From contig JAEXCA010000002.1 of NCBI GenBank assembly GCA_023393755.1, positions 1 through 35,420 of the forward strand: a stretch of 35,420 bases of DNA, in the 5' to 3' direction. Positions 1 to 8,878 of this stretch are shown piece after piece. This DNA comes from Actinomycetes bacterium. GTDB lineage: Bacteria; Actinomycetota; Actinomycetes; Propionibacteriales; Propionibacteriaceae. How positions within the stretch are numbered: the stretch's first letter is position 1; each line of letters opens with the position of its first letter. The position numbers and the translations under genes are program-made. The notes beneath the pieces were generated by a model. It was not told where the DNA came from. It saw nothing but the letters and a program-made list of their open reading frames with translations, and made no database searches.

Positions 1-58
1 CGGGGCGGGGGGGCCCGGGGCCGGCCGGCCCCCGACCCCCCCCCCCCCGGCCCGGGAA
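1..58. other. Low-complexity GC-only contig edge
   Basis: The first ~58 bases are almost only G and C, with long homopolymer runs (a run of C near 40-48), unlike the mixed coding sequence that follows. This looks like an assembly or sequencing edge artefact rather than biology. The right edge (about 35388-35420) is also GC-rich and palindromic. Nothing in this stretch should be interpreted as gene sequence. Confidence 0.6.
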
Positions 59-61
59 GCC

Positions 62-110
62 GGGCTTCGAGACTCCTCCGCTGAAGCGGACGACCTCAGC
101 CACCGATCAG
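62..110 (+). repeat. Dispersed palindromic repeat, family A, copy 1
   Basis: The stretch reads gggcttcgagactc, then a short inverted core (ccgct..agcgg), then cgacctcagccaccg. The same flanks (gggcttcg[a/c]gactc and cgacctcagccacc) recur at 32506-32546 inside the pyruvate:ferredoxin oxidoreductase gene. It lies in the open frame that runs into the carboxylase gene. Repeats of this kind often break assemblies, which may explain why the contig ends here. Confidence 0.6.
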
Positions 111-145
111 GCACCTACACCGCAGAAGCTGTCATAGAGGTCTAC

Positions 146-2572
<2,427 letters not shown>

Positions 2573-2578
2573 CCAGAT

Positions 2579-2650
2579 GACAAACGGCCTCCGGATTGCG
2601 TTCAGGGCCGCCTTTCGGGCGGGCAACAGCGATCTGCAGGCCGATTTGTC
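2579..2650 (+). repeat. 72-bp palindromic element, family B, copy 1
   Basis: It starts gacaaacggcctcc and ends gcaggccgatttgtc, so its ends are imperfect inverted repeats. It aligns over its whole length, with one or two single-base indels, to 18622-18700 and 25432-25509. It starts six bases after the carboxylase stop codon. This is the most diverged of the three copies. Confidence 0.65.
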
Positions 2651-2694
2651 GAGTGACCCCAACCGGGACGGCGGCCCCGGACGAACGGAGGCGC

Positions 2695-2715
2695 TCCCTG
2701 AACTGGTCGAAGGGG
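2695..2715 (-). repeat. Short dispersed repeat, family D (CCCTTCGAC..GTTCAGGGA)
   Basis: The minus-strand sequence ccccttcgaccagttcaggg is related to stretches near 4171-4214, 12085-12100 and 15764-15783, all between genes. Its palindromic character suggests a small mobile or structural repeat. Confidence 0.45.
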
Positions 2716-2746
2716 TTCTGGCGGGTACCGCTCGGAGACCGGGCAC

Positions 2747-2752
2747 TAGGGT
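2747..2752 (+). promoter_or_regulatory. Candidate -10 box of a leaderless promoter
   Basis: TAGGGT (TAnnnT pattern) ends six bases before the ATG at 2759, and no Shine-Dalgarno sequence precedes that ATG. Transcription would start at or next to the start codon. The identical TAGGGT plus 6 nt arrangement occurs before the gene at 8879. Confidence 0.45.
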
Positions 2753-2758
2753 GGCGCC

Positions 2759-3340
2759 ATGGCACGACGCGTGAGCTGGGAACAGGGCCGGTGGACCACC
2801 CCTCCAGTGGAGGCCAGGGTTGACGGCGATGCCCTGCTCGTCACCGTGGCCGAAGGGTCGGACGCCTGGCGGATCACCTCCTACGGGTTCATCCACGACA
2901 ACGAGCACGCCCTGCTGGCGCCGCTGCCACCGGACACCGCGGTCGAGGTGGAGTTCGATGTCACCATGTCCGAGCAGTTCGATCAGGCTGGGCTGTTCCT
3001 GCGCGCGTCCGAGACCCGCTGGGCCAAGGCTGGCATCGAGTACGCCGACGGCGTTGTGAACCTTGGCGCGGTGGTCACCGATCCGAAGTCCGACTGGTCG
3101 TCCGCGCCGATGCCGCACTGGGCGGGACGGCGGGCCACCGTCCGCGCCAGCCGAACCGGGGACGCGGTCACCGTCCGGGCCGGGGTCGACGACGAACCGC
3201 TGCGGCTGGTCAGGTTGTTCCCACTCGACCCGGAGGTTGTGTTGGAGGCCGGTCCCTACCTGTGCGCACCGACCCGCGCCGGGTTGGTGGTCCGAATCCG
3301 CCGGTGGGAACTCACCGAACCGGATTCATCCCTGCACTGA
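2759..3340 (+). CDS. DUF1349 family protein (concanavalin-like fold)
   Basis: The 193-aa protein has no signal peptide or membrane segment. The order WRITSYGFIHDNEHALLAPL, VEVEFDVTMSEQFDQAGLFLR, WAKAGIEYADGVVNLGAVVT, DWSSAPMPHW and GPYLCAP is typical of DUF1349 proteins, which have a concanavalin/laminin-G-like beta sandwich and whose biochemical role is unknown. The ATG at 2759 is chosen because the family begins close to this point and a TAGGGT -10 box sits six bases upstream, suggesting a leaderless mRNA. It follows the carboxylase by 186 bases filled mainly by repeats, so co-transcription is unlikely. The family assignment is good; a function cannot be given. Confidence 0.8.
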   Translation: MARRVSWEQGRWTTPPVEARVDGDALLVTVAEGSDAWRITSYGFIHDNEHALLAPLPPDTAVEVEFDVTMSEQFDQAGLFLRASETRWAKAGIEYADGVVNLGAVVTDPKSDWSSAPMPHWAGRRATVRASRTGDAVTVRAGVDDEPLRLVRLFPLDPEVVLEAGPYLCAPTRAGLVVRIRRWELTEPDSSLH

Positions 3341-3358
3341 CTCCCCGGTTGCGCATTC

Positions 3359-3374
3359 CCACCGCATACGGTGG
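3359..3374. terminator. Perfect short stem-loop after the DUF1349 gene
   Basis: ccaccgcatacggtgg folds into a 6-bp perfect stem with a cata loop, 18 bases after the stop of the DUF1349 gene. There is no T tract. The rest of 3341-3529 is non-coding between convergent genes. It repeats the short string cgcatac three times and contains another small palindrome (gtcagtgcgctgac). A termination role is likely by position only. Confidence 0.4.
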
Positions 3375-3529
3375 CCTGTCAGTGTGCCTGCCACGCGATC
3401 CGCGCATTCGCGCCGCATACCGAGCGCGGGATAGTGCGCATACCGGGCGTCAGTGCGCTGACGAGAATGTCCGGCCCGTAACGCCCTGTCATATGCGGCG
3501 CGGATGTGCGACTGGCAGTCGCGGGTGCG

Positions 3530-4006
3530 TCACAACAGGGCGCGGATGTCCGCCTCGATCTCGGCTGGCGGGACCGTGGGTGCGTAGCGCCGGACCACCT
3601 CACCCTGCCGGTTCAGCAGGAACTTGGTGAAGTTCCACTTGATCGCGTCGCCCAGGATGCCGCCCTTCTCGGTGCGCAGCCAGGTGTACAGCGGGTGGGC
3701 GGTGCCGCCGTTGACGTCGATCCTGGCGAACATCGGGAAGCTCACGCCGTAGTTGAGCGAGCAGAACTCGGCGATCTCGGCGTTGTCGTCGAACTCCTGA
3801 TGGCCGAACTGCGCGCAGGGGAAGCCGAGCACCACCAGGCCTTCGTCCTTCAGGTCGTGATAGAGCTTCTCCAGCCCGTCGTACTGGGGGGTGAACCCGC
3901 ACTTGGAGGCGGTGTTCACCACCAGCACCACCTTGCCCAGATACTCGCTCAGCGCCTGGGGCTGGCCGGCGATGGTGGTGGCTTCGAAGTCGCCGAGAGT
4001 GGTCAT
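3530..4006 (-). CDS. Glutathione peroxidase (Cys-type, probably thioredoxin-dependent)
   Basis: This 158-aa cytoplasmic peroxidase reduces hydrogen peroxide and organic hydroperoxides. The motifs are those of the GPx family: NTASKCGFTPQY with the peroxidatic Cys at ~36 in place of selenocysteine, LGFPCAQFGHQEF with the second Cys and the catalytic Gln region, and KWNFTKFLL with the catalytic Trp/Asn. Cys-type bacterial GPx enzymes usually use thioredoxin rather than glutathione, which fits an actinobacterium; this is inferred. The start at 4006 (ATG, MTTLGDFEA) is chosen because AAGGA lies 8 nt upstream and homologues start here; a longer reading to 4123 adds only low-complexity residues. A perfect palindrome lies upstream at 4055-4069. 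Confidence 0.9.
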   Translation of the reverse strand: MTTLGDFEATTIAGQPQALSEYLGKVVLVVNTASKCGFTPQYDGLEKLYHDLKDEGLVVLGFPCAQFGHQEFDDNAEIAEFCSLNYGVSFPMFARIDVNGGTAHPLYTWLRTEKGGILGDAIKWNFTKFLLNRQGEVVRRYAPTVPPAEIEADIRALL

Positions 4007-4041
4007 GAGCCGTCCTTGGTTGGTGGCTGAGTCAGGATCCG

Positions 4042-4069
4042 ATCGTAGCTCGCCGGTCAGCGACTGACC
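4042..4069 (-). promoter_or_regulatory. Candidate gpx promoter with palindromic operator
   Basis: On the minus strand TACGAT (4047-4042) is a plausible -10 box. Just upstream is the perfect palindrome GGTCAG-CGA-CTGACC (4055-4069), placed where a regulator would block or recruit polymerase. The regulator is not identifiable from the window. Confidence 0.35.
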
Positions 4070-4170
4070 CGGAAACGTCATCTGACAAGGCATTCCTTGG
4101 CCCGTTGGCGCGGTCCTCGTCAAGACGCCCCCTTCCCGCCGCGCAGCGTGGCGGGCCAGGTCCGGGACGG

Positions 4171-4214
4171 GGACCCTTAGACAGGCTCAGGGACTGCCCT
4201 TCGGCAGGCTCACG
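4171..4214 (+). repeat. Short dispersed repeat, family D, tandem partial copies
   Basis: Two related units, ccttagacaggctcaggga and cccttcggcaggctcacgg, lie next to each other in the gap between the MerR gene and gpx (4007-4209). Apart from the gpx promoter, nothing else is recognisable in this gap. Confidence 0.45.
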
Positions 4215-5025
4215 GGCCGTCTTCCATCCCAAGTGGGTTTCGCGGCGAGCCCGACTCGGTGCCCGGAGTGTCCGGGGTGCCGTCGAGCCCGGCCTCGCCG
4301 GCCAGTTGCTCGACGCGGTCCATCAGCCGGCGCCAGCCGGGGGAGGTGTGCCGGCGGAAGTCGGTGATCAGCCGTTGCGCGGTGTGGTCGTGCCCCCAGT
4401 TCACCGGGTTGGCGGTCTGTGCCTGGACGATCTGCAGCGCCCAGGCGACGGTGCGCCGGGCGGCCTCCTCGATCCGGGGGTCGTCGGGGGCCCAGTCGTA
4501 GGCCTTCTCGGTGAGCAGGTAGAGGTCGAGGTACTCCGGGTCGTCCAGCATCGCGTCCTGGGAGCGGACCCAGGGGAGCAGTTGATCCGGGTAGAGGGTG
4601 TGGACCAGGATCCAGGCGTCCCGCTCCAGGTCGAGGGTCCGATCCGCCACCCCGAGGTCGCGCATCCTGGCGTGCATGGCCGCGACCTCCGGAGGCAGGA
4701 ACGGTTCGTCCCTGACCAGGCCGGCCAGCGAGCGCCGGGTCCGGTGCAGCTCCTCGATCCGGGTGGTGAGGTCGGCGTCCAGTTCGGCGACCGCCGCGCG
4801 CAGGACGGACGGATCGGCGTCCATCAGTACGCGCACCCGCGCCAACGGGACGCCGGCGTCGGTGAGCACCTTGATCCGGTGGAGGTCGATCACGTCCTCG
4901 GCGCGGTAGCTGCGGTAGCCGGACGCGGTCCGCTCCGGCTCGGGAAGCAGGCCCAGCGCGTGATAGTGCCGGATCGCCCGCGGGGTGACCCCGACGTACG
5001 CGGCCAGCCGGCCGATGCTCAGCAT
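4210..5025 (-). CDS. MerR-family transcriptional regulator
   Basis: This 271-aa regulator has an N-terminal MerR winged helix-turn-helix: MLSIGRLAAYVGVTPRAIRHYHALGLLPEPERTASGYRSY at residues 1-40, followed by the dimerisation helix with LTDAGVPLARVRVLM. The C-terminal ~170 residues form a helical effector region with no Cys cluster, so it is not a metal sensor of the classic kind; small hydrophobic or drug ligands are plausible. The start at ATG 5025 is chosen because MLSIG is the usual MerR beginning; GGAGG lies ~13 nt upstream. It follows the MFS gene by 37 bases on the same strand and is probably in its operon. The 21-bp palindrome at 6292-6312 is the likely operator. Confidence 0.88.
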   Translation of the reverse strand: MLSIGRLAAYVGVTPRAIRHYHALGLLPEPERTASGYRSYRAEDVIDLHRIKVLTDAGVPLARVRVLMDADPSVLRAAVAELDADLTTRIEELHRTRRSLAGLVRDEPFLPPEVAAMHARMRDLGVADRTLDLERDAWILVHTLYPDQLLPWVRSQDAMLDDPEYLDLYLLTEKAYDWAPDDPRIEEAARRTVAWALQIVQAQTANPVNWGHDHTAQRLITDFRRHTSPGWRRLMDRVEQLAGEAGLDGTPDTPGTESGSPRNPLGMEDGP

Positions 5026-5062
5026 GGCGACCAGTATCCTCCGCGCGTTGCGCCGGGCGTGC

Positions 5063-6277
5063 TCACCGGTCGGCTGCCGGGGCCGGCTCGGCCGGGCTGG
5101 GGGCGGTGATGTACTCCCGCAGCCCCGGTGCGACCACGGCATAGGCCGAGATCAGCACCCAGCCGGCGGCGAGCGCCCAGGCACCCGCCCGCAGATCGGC
5201 GCCGGCCAGCACGGCGGCCATCAGGCCGAGCCCGACCGGCGTGGCCACCATGGCGAGCGCGGAGTAGGTGCCGAACACCCGGCCGCGCAGCGCGTCCGGA
5301 ACCTGCTCGGTCATCACCACGGTGTTGATCGGCTGCAGCAGCCCCGAGCCAAGCCCGGCCGCGGTCATGCCGAGCGCGACCAGCCAGAACCCGTCCAGGG
5401 TGGCGATCAGGATCCCCGAGAGCGCGTAGAGCAGGTTGGCGGTGACCCAGGCCGCCCACCGTCGTCCGGCGAACGCCCAGCCGTAGATCCCCGACCCCAG
5501 GATGGTGCCCAGCGCGTACGCCGACAGGGTCAGGCCGAGCAGGCCCGGCTCGGCGAGCAGGTTGAAGTGCGCGGGTAGCACCACGCTGAGCAGCGGCCCG
5601 ACCAGGGCCACCGTCACCAGGCTGATCACCAGCAGTGACACCAGCGGACGGCTGCGGCGGATGAAGGTGAGGCCGGCCAGTGGCGAGCTGTCCTCGTGGG
5701 GGACGGCGGAGGAGGCCGCCAGCGGCATCACGGCGATGGCCAGGGCGGCGATCCCGGAACAGGCCGCGGTGATCCAGACCACGCTGATCGACGGCAGCAG
5801 GGTGAGCAGCCAGCCGGCCAGCGCCGGCCCGGCCAGGAAGGACAGGCCGAACAACATGCCGCGCAGCGAGGCGACCTTGTCCAGCGGCACGCCGGAGGTC
5901 TGGGACACATTGGCCAGCAGGGTTTCGCGGGCGGTCATGCCGGGGACGTCGAACAGCGCGCCCAGCACGCCGAGCGCGACGAACCAGATCACGTCGAGGC
6001 CGAAGACGGCGTCCACGATCGCCAGCCCGGCCACCGACACCGCCGACCCGATGTCGGAGATCACCGACATCCGGCGCCGTCCGATCCGGTCGATCAGGTG
6101 GCCGCCGGCGAAGGCCGCGATGGCCGACGGTAGCGCGCTGATCGCGGCGACGACGCCTGCCAGGGCGGGATCGCCGGTGCGTTCCAGCACCAGCCAGGGC
6201 AGCACGATCGCGATCGCGGCATTGCCGAACAGCGAGGTCGCGGTGGCCGTCAGGTACAGCGGCAGGGTGCTCTTCAC
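5063..6277 (-). CDS. MFS transporter (probable drug efflux)
   Basis: This 404-aa inner-membrane protein has about twelve hydrophobic helices. It carries the major-facilitator signature GGHLIDRIGRRRMSVISD (~58-75) in the loop between helices 2 and 3, and a DALRGRVFGTYSAL repeat of that motif in the second half. It resembles efflux MFS proteins of the DHA/enterobactin-exporter type; the substrate cannot be read from sequence. The start is GTG 6277: it directly follows a -10-like CACACT by 6 nt and has no ribosome binding site, so the message is probably leaderless. The MerR gene downstream and the MerR-type operator over the promoter imply ligand-induced expression. Confidence 0.85.
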   Translation of the reverse strand: MKSTLPLYLTATATSLFGNAAIAIVLPWLVLERTGDPALAGVVAAISALPSAIAAFAGGHLIDRIGRRRMSVISDIGSAVSVAGLAIVDAVFGLDVIWFVALGVLGALFDVPGMTARETLLANVSQTSGVPLDKVASLRGMLFGLSFLAGPALAGWLLTLLPSISVVWITAACSGIAALAIAVMPLAASSAVPHEDSSPLAGLTFIRRSRPLVSLLVISLVTVALVGPLLSVVLPAHFNLLAEPGLLGLTLSAYALGTILGSGIYGWAFAGRRWAAWVTANLLYALSGILIATLDGFWLVALGMTAAGLGSGLLQPINTVVMTEQVPDALRGRVFGTYSALAMVATPVGLGLMAAVLAGADLRAGAWALAAGWVLISAYAVVAPGLREYITAPSPAEPAPAADR

Positions 6278-6291
6278 CCGACCAGTGTGAA

Positions 6292-6312
6292 ACCTTGACG
6301 CAACGTCAAGGT
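6292..6312 (-). promoter_or_regulatory. MerR-type operator/promoter of the MFS-merR operon
   Basis: ACCTTGACG-CAA-CGTCAAGGT is a perfect inverted repeat with 9-bp arms, 15 bases before the MFS GTG. On the minus strand TTGACC and a CACACT -10 (6289-6284) are separated by 20 bp, the over-long spacing that MerR activators correct by bending DNA. The operator touches the stop codon of the upstream amidase gene. Confidence 0.65.
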
Positions 6313-7187
6313 CAAGCCGGGCCCGGTGCTCGCGAGGGAGTGTCCGACCCGGACGTGAGCGGTGTCCGTCCGGAGGCGAGCAGGTTCCGCCGATGGATCA
6401 CCCAGCCCAGGGCGCCGAGCAGTCCGGCCCCGGCCGGGCCGCCCGGAAGCCCGGCGAGCCGGAGGGGACGGCTGCCCGCCGGCTGGTCCGTGGGCCGGGC
6501 AGCCAGGGGGCCGGCCGGGCCGTACTCCCTCACCCGGGCGCGCACGTCCGGAAGCAGCTTCTTCCGGATCCGGGGGTAGAACCTGTCGCCCGGACAGGCG
6601 GTCAGGGACATGTCCCGATGGCCGCCGATCGGGCGCGTCCTCACCTTCTTTCCCTTCTTCCAGCGGTTCGAGCCGCGGGAGGTGAAGGTGATGCTCCGCC
6701 CCGCGTCGACGTCGATGTCGTACTCGGCCGCCAGCCAGGCCAGCAACGCCACCAGCGAGGCGTACGCCGCCTTGGTCGGCTGGCGCTTCTGGAAGTTGCC
6801 CAACAGGCAGATCTTCTGGTCGAAGCCCTGGTTGCCGCCGGTGGCGTCGCCCCGGACCGGGCCGGCCAGCGAGCCGGTACGGCCCTCCCAGATCCGACCC
6901 TTGGCGTCGATCAGGAAGTTGTAGGCGATGTCCGGCCACTTCTTCGTGGTGGTGTGCATCCGGTAGTAGCCGCGAAGGGTCTTGATGACCTTCGCCCTGG
7001 ACGTGACGCCGTTGGCGCCGGCGCTGTGGTGGACCAGCAGGAACCGGGGAGTCTCCGGCTCGAGTTCGCGCCTGGCCGGCAGCCCCTCGGCCCAGGCCGA
7101 GCGAGGAATGATCTCCGGACGCGGTGGCGTCGACGCGGCCGGCAGGCCGGGCAACAACAGCCCCCGGCGGGGTAGTTCACCAACCAT
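6312..7187 (-). CDS. N-acetylmuramoyl-L-alanine amidase / PGRP-domain protein
   Basis: This 291-aa peptidoglycan amidase is of the amidase_2/PGRP type and cleaves the lactyl-amide bond between muramic acid and the stem peptide. Zn ligands are visible as FLLVHHSAG (~80-88) and GGHRDMSLTACPGD (~203-216, the conserved His and Cys); WPDIAYNFLIDAKGRIWEGR is the family core. A basic strip with PDVRARVREYG follows. The C terminus has a hydrophobic segment (LPGGPAGAGLLGALGWVI) followed by basic residues, so it may be tail-anchored. No clear signal peptide is seen, although residues 5-20 are mildly hydrophobic. ATG 7187 is chosen because AGGAGG precedes it by 6 nt; a longer frame to 7331 has no ribosome binding site. 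The stop overlaps the MerR operator of the next gene. Confidence 0.85.
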   Translation of the reverse strand: MVGELPRRGLLLPGLPAASTPPRPEIIPRSAWAEGLPARRELEPETPRFLLVHHSAGANGVTSRAKVIKTLRGYYRMHTTTKKWPDIAYNFLIDAKGRIWEGRTGSLAGPVRGDATGGNQGFDQKICLLGNFQKRQPTKAAYASLVALLAWLAAEYDIDVDAGRSITFTSRGSNRWKKGKKVRTRPIGGHRDMSLTACPGDRFYPRIRKKLLPDVRARVREYGPAGPLAARPTDQPAGSRPLRLAGLPGGPAGAGLLGALGWVIHRRNLLASGRTPLTSGSDTPSRAPGPA

Positions 7188-7331
7188 GGCTGCCTCCTGA
7201 CCCAGCCCAGTCTGGCAGAGCGCGAGCGGTGGCGGGAGGCCAGGGAACCGCCGGCCCGGATCGCGCCGGACGGCGGCGTGGATCAGTGGCGCCGTCCAGC
7301 CACAGAGACACAACTTCCGACTCGGCGACAT

Positions 7332-7354
7332 TTAGGTTAGGCTCACCTTGCCTA
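7332..7354 (+). promoter_or_regulatory. DtxR/IdeR iron box upstream of the DUF2470-like gene
   Basis: TTAGGTTAGGCTCACCTTG (7332-7350) matches the DtxR-family consensus TTAGGTTAGSCTAACCTAA at about 16 of 19 positions. A second overlapping palindrome, TAGGC..GCCTA, spans 7338-7354, consistent with two DtxR dimers on opposite faces. It lies 18-40 bases before the GTG at 7372. Confidence 0.75.
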
Positions 7355-7371
7355 TTTCGGACGGAGGACGC

Positions 7372-8199
7372 GTGGAACCCATCCAAGTCTCAGCGGTTCG
7401 CGCCCTTCCGCAGGCTCGCGCGGTCTCACTGGCCCGGCGGCTGCTCGCCGGCTCCGGACGTGCCTCGCTGATCGCCTACGACCTCGCCCCGGCCGTCGAG
7501 GCGGCCGCGCTGGTCCATGGGCTGAGCCGTTCCGGCGAACTGCTGGTCGCCTGTCTCGCCGACGACGAGATTCCGGCCACCACCTGGGAGCGGACGCCGC
7601 TGCGCGTGCGGTTCGACATCGTCAAGGAAGCCCCGGAATGGTCGGTGCGGATCACCGCCTGCGCCCTGCACCTGCTGGGCGTGCTGGAGTGGCTGCCGAC
7701 CGAGCTCCAGGCGGAGCGGATCGCCGAGGGATTGCCCTCCCGGCTGGCGGAGCTGGCCTCGATGCCGGGTGGCCGCCTGGGCGTGATCCGAACCGACCGG
7801 GTGCTGTTGCACGACTGCTCGGGCGTGACGCCGCTGGCCTTCGAGGAGCTGTCCGACGACGTCGCGGCCTTCCCCGGCGTCGAGCTGGAATGGGAGGCGC
7901 AGGAACTCGTGTCGCGGCTCACGCTCGACGAACGCGATGAGTTGCTGAGCGCCGCCGCGGCCGGCTGGAACGCCGCCGCGGTGCTGGCCGGCAACTCCAC
8001 CGGTGGCTGCGCGCACATGGGACGCCAGGTCTTCTGCGTGGACATCGATCGCACCGGCCTGACCCTGATGGAGGTCGCACCCGGGTTCAGCGCGGTGGTG
8101 GTGTTCGGCTTCGAGCAGCCCGCGGACAGCATCGAGGAGCTGGCGGAAGGGCTCCACCAGCTCCTCGAGTCAGCAGCTACGGCTCAGCGCGCTTCGTAG
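7372..8199 (+). CDS. DUF2470-like iron-regulated protein (haem-utilisation/split-barrel type)
   Basis: This is a 275-aa soluble protein. The N-terminal ~100 residues (LLAGSGRASLIAYDL, GELLVACLADDEIP, TPLRVRFDIVKEAPEW) look like a flavin-reductase/PNPOx-type split barrel. The C-terminal part (SRLTLDERDELLSAAAAGW ... VFCVDIDRTGLTLMEVAPG) resembles DUF2470, found in HugZ-type haem-utilisation proteins. No fold call here is certain. GTG 7372 is chosen because GGAGGA lies 7 nt upstream and the iron box lies just before it. The DtxR box implies repression when iron is plentiful, which supports a role in haem or iron acquisition, for example haem degradation. Its last 16 bases overlap the convergent DUF1540 gene, also iron-boxed. 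Confidence 0.6.
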   Translation: MEPIQVSAVRALPQARAVSLARRLLAGSGRASLIAYDLAPAVEAAALVHGLSRSGELLVACLADDEIPATTWERTPLRVRFDIVKEAPEWSVRITACALHLLGVLEWLPTELQAERIAEGLPSRLAELASMPGGRLGVIRTDRVLLHDCSGVTPLAFEELSDDVAAFPGVELEWEAQELVSRLTLDERDELLSAAAAGWNAAAVLAGNSTGGCAHMGRQVFCVDIDRTGLTLMEVAPGFSAVVVFGFEQPADSIEELAEGLHQLLESAATAQRAS

Positions 8200-8465
8200 G
8201 TCAGGCACTCGGCCTCGTCGCCGGCGACGGCGATCTCGGCCGCGGTGCACAGCAGATCGGCGTTGTGCACGCACTCCAGGCGCTTGCAGGCGCCCACCTG
8301 GCCCTTGGCGGACGACAGGCCCGCGCGGGCGTCGAGCGCGATGAAGGTGGTGCAGGACGCCTTGGCGCCTGAGCCGCCCACGGTGATGGCGAATGCGGTG
8401 CAGCTGCCGTCGTTGAACGCGCACGAGGTGGTGCTGCAGGACTTGACGATCGATGCGGTGCTCAT
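8184..8465 (-). CDS. DUF1540 domain protein with two four-Cys modules
   Basis: This 93-aa cytoplasmic protein is built from two tandem DUF1540 modules: Cys10-x4-Cys15-x6-Cys22-x15-Cys38 and Cys60-x4-Cys65-x7-Cys73-x13-Cys87, with the family signature CAFNDGSCTAFAI and ECVHNADLLCTAAEI. DUF1540 proteins are of unknown function; the Cys4 pattern suggests bound metal (Zn or Fe) or an Fe-S site, which is inference. ATG 8465 is chosen over 8480 because GGAGG sits 8 nt upstream. A DtxR-type box lies upstream at 8532-8550, so it should be induced by iron limitation together with the convergent gene, whose 3' end it overlaps by 16 bases. Confidence 0.82.
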   Translation of the reverse strand: MSTASIVKSCSTTSCAFNDGSCTAFAITVGGSGAKASCTTFIALDARAGLSSAKGQVGACKRLECVHNADLLCTAAEIAVAGDEAECLTYEAR

Positions 8466-8531
8466 GATGCGAACCTCCATGAGAGACCTTCTTCGTCACT
8501 CACAATAACCATTCCTTTTCGTTGGAACAAG

Positions 8532-8550
8532 CATTCTTAGGCTTACCTAA
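8532..8550 (-). promoter_or_regulatory. DtxR/IdeR iron box upstream of the DUF1540 gene
   Basis: cattcttaggcttacctaa contains TTAGGCTTACCTAA, the inner half-plus-half of the DtxR consensus with one mismatch; only the outer left half is degenerate. It lies in an AT-rich promoter region 67-85 bases before the ATG at 8465. Confidence 0.65.
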
Positions 8551-8651
8551 ATAACCCCTGAATTAATGAAGAAGGACTGATCGTAATTGGGCGGAGTGCT
8601 GCCGGTCTGCCCCGTGGCTAGCGTGGACGGGCCGCTCAGGGTGGTGGTATT

Positions 8652-8666
8652 GCGTATCCGATACGC
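8652..8666. promoter_or_regulatory. Perfect palindrome GCGTATC-C-GATACGC in the 8551-8878 gap
   Basis: This 15-bp inverted repeat lies in an AT-richer intergenic stretch, just before gatattaagg. It may be an operator for the AraC gene downstream or belong to the divergent DUF1540 promoter. The rest of 8551-8878 holds no convincing gene; the only open frame (8687-8869) is an Arg-rich artefact. Confidence 0.35.
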
Positions 8667-8866
8667 GGGATATTAAGGCGTCAACCGTGTTTCGTAAATC
8701 TCGTCGTCGAGACGGAATGCCGGAATCGGCGCCATTCCCGGGTGGCCGGCTCCGCCCCCACGACACCCGCCGGGGGCGTCGCAGGCTCGCGGGTTCACCG
8801 GTGCAGGGCTGCCGGCGGGGGGCGTCCCGGTCCCGGTCCCGCCGCGTCGGCAGGCCGGTTCGGGCT

Positions 8867-8872
8867 TAGGGT
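8867..8872 (+). promoter_or_regulatory. Candidate -10 box, leaderless promoter of the AraC gene
   Basis: TAGGGT is followed by six bases and then ATG 8879, the same layout as at 2747-2759. The intervening gaggga could alternatively act as a weak ribosome binding site. Confidence 0.4.
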
Positions 8873-8878
8873 GAGGGA

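Noticed and set aside
8687..8869. 60-codon frame before the AraC gene
   Set aside because: Very Arg/Ser-rich low-complexity product, no ribosome site; it covers the AraC promoter.
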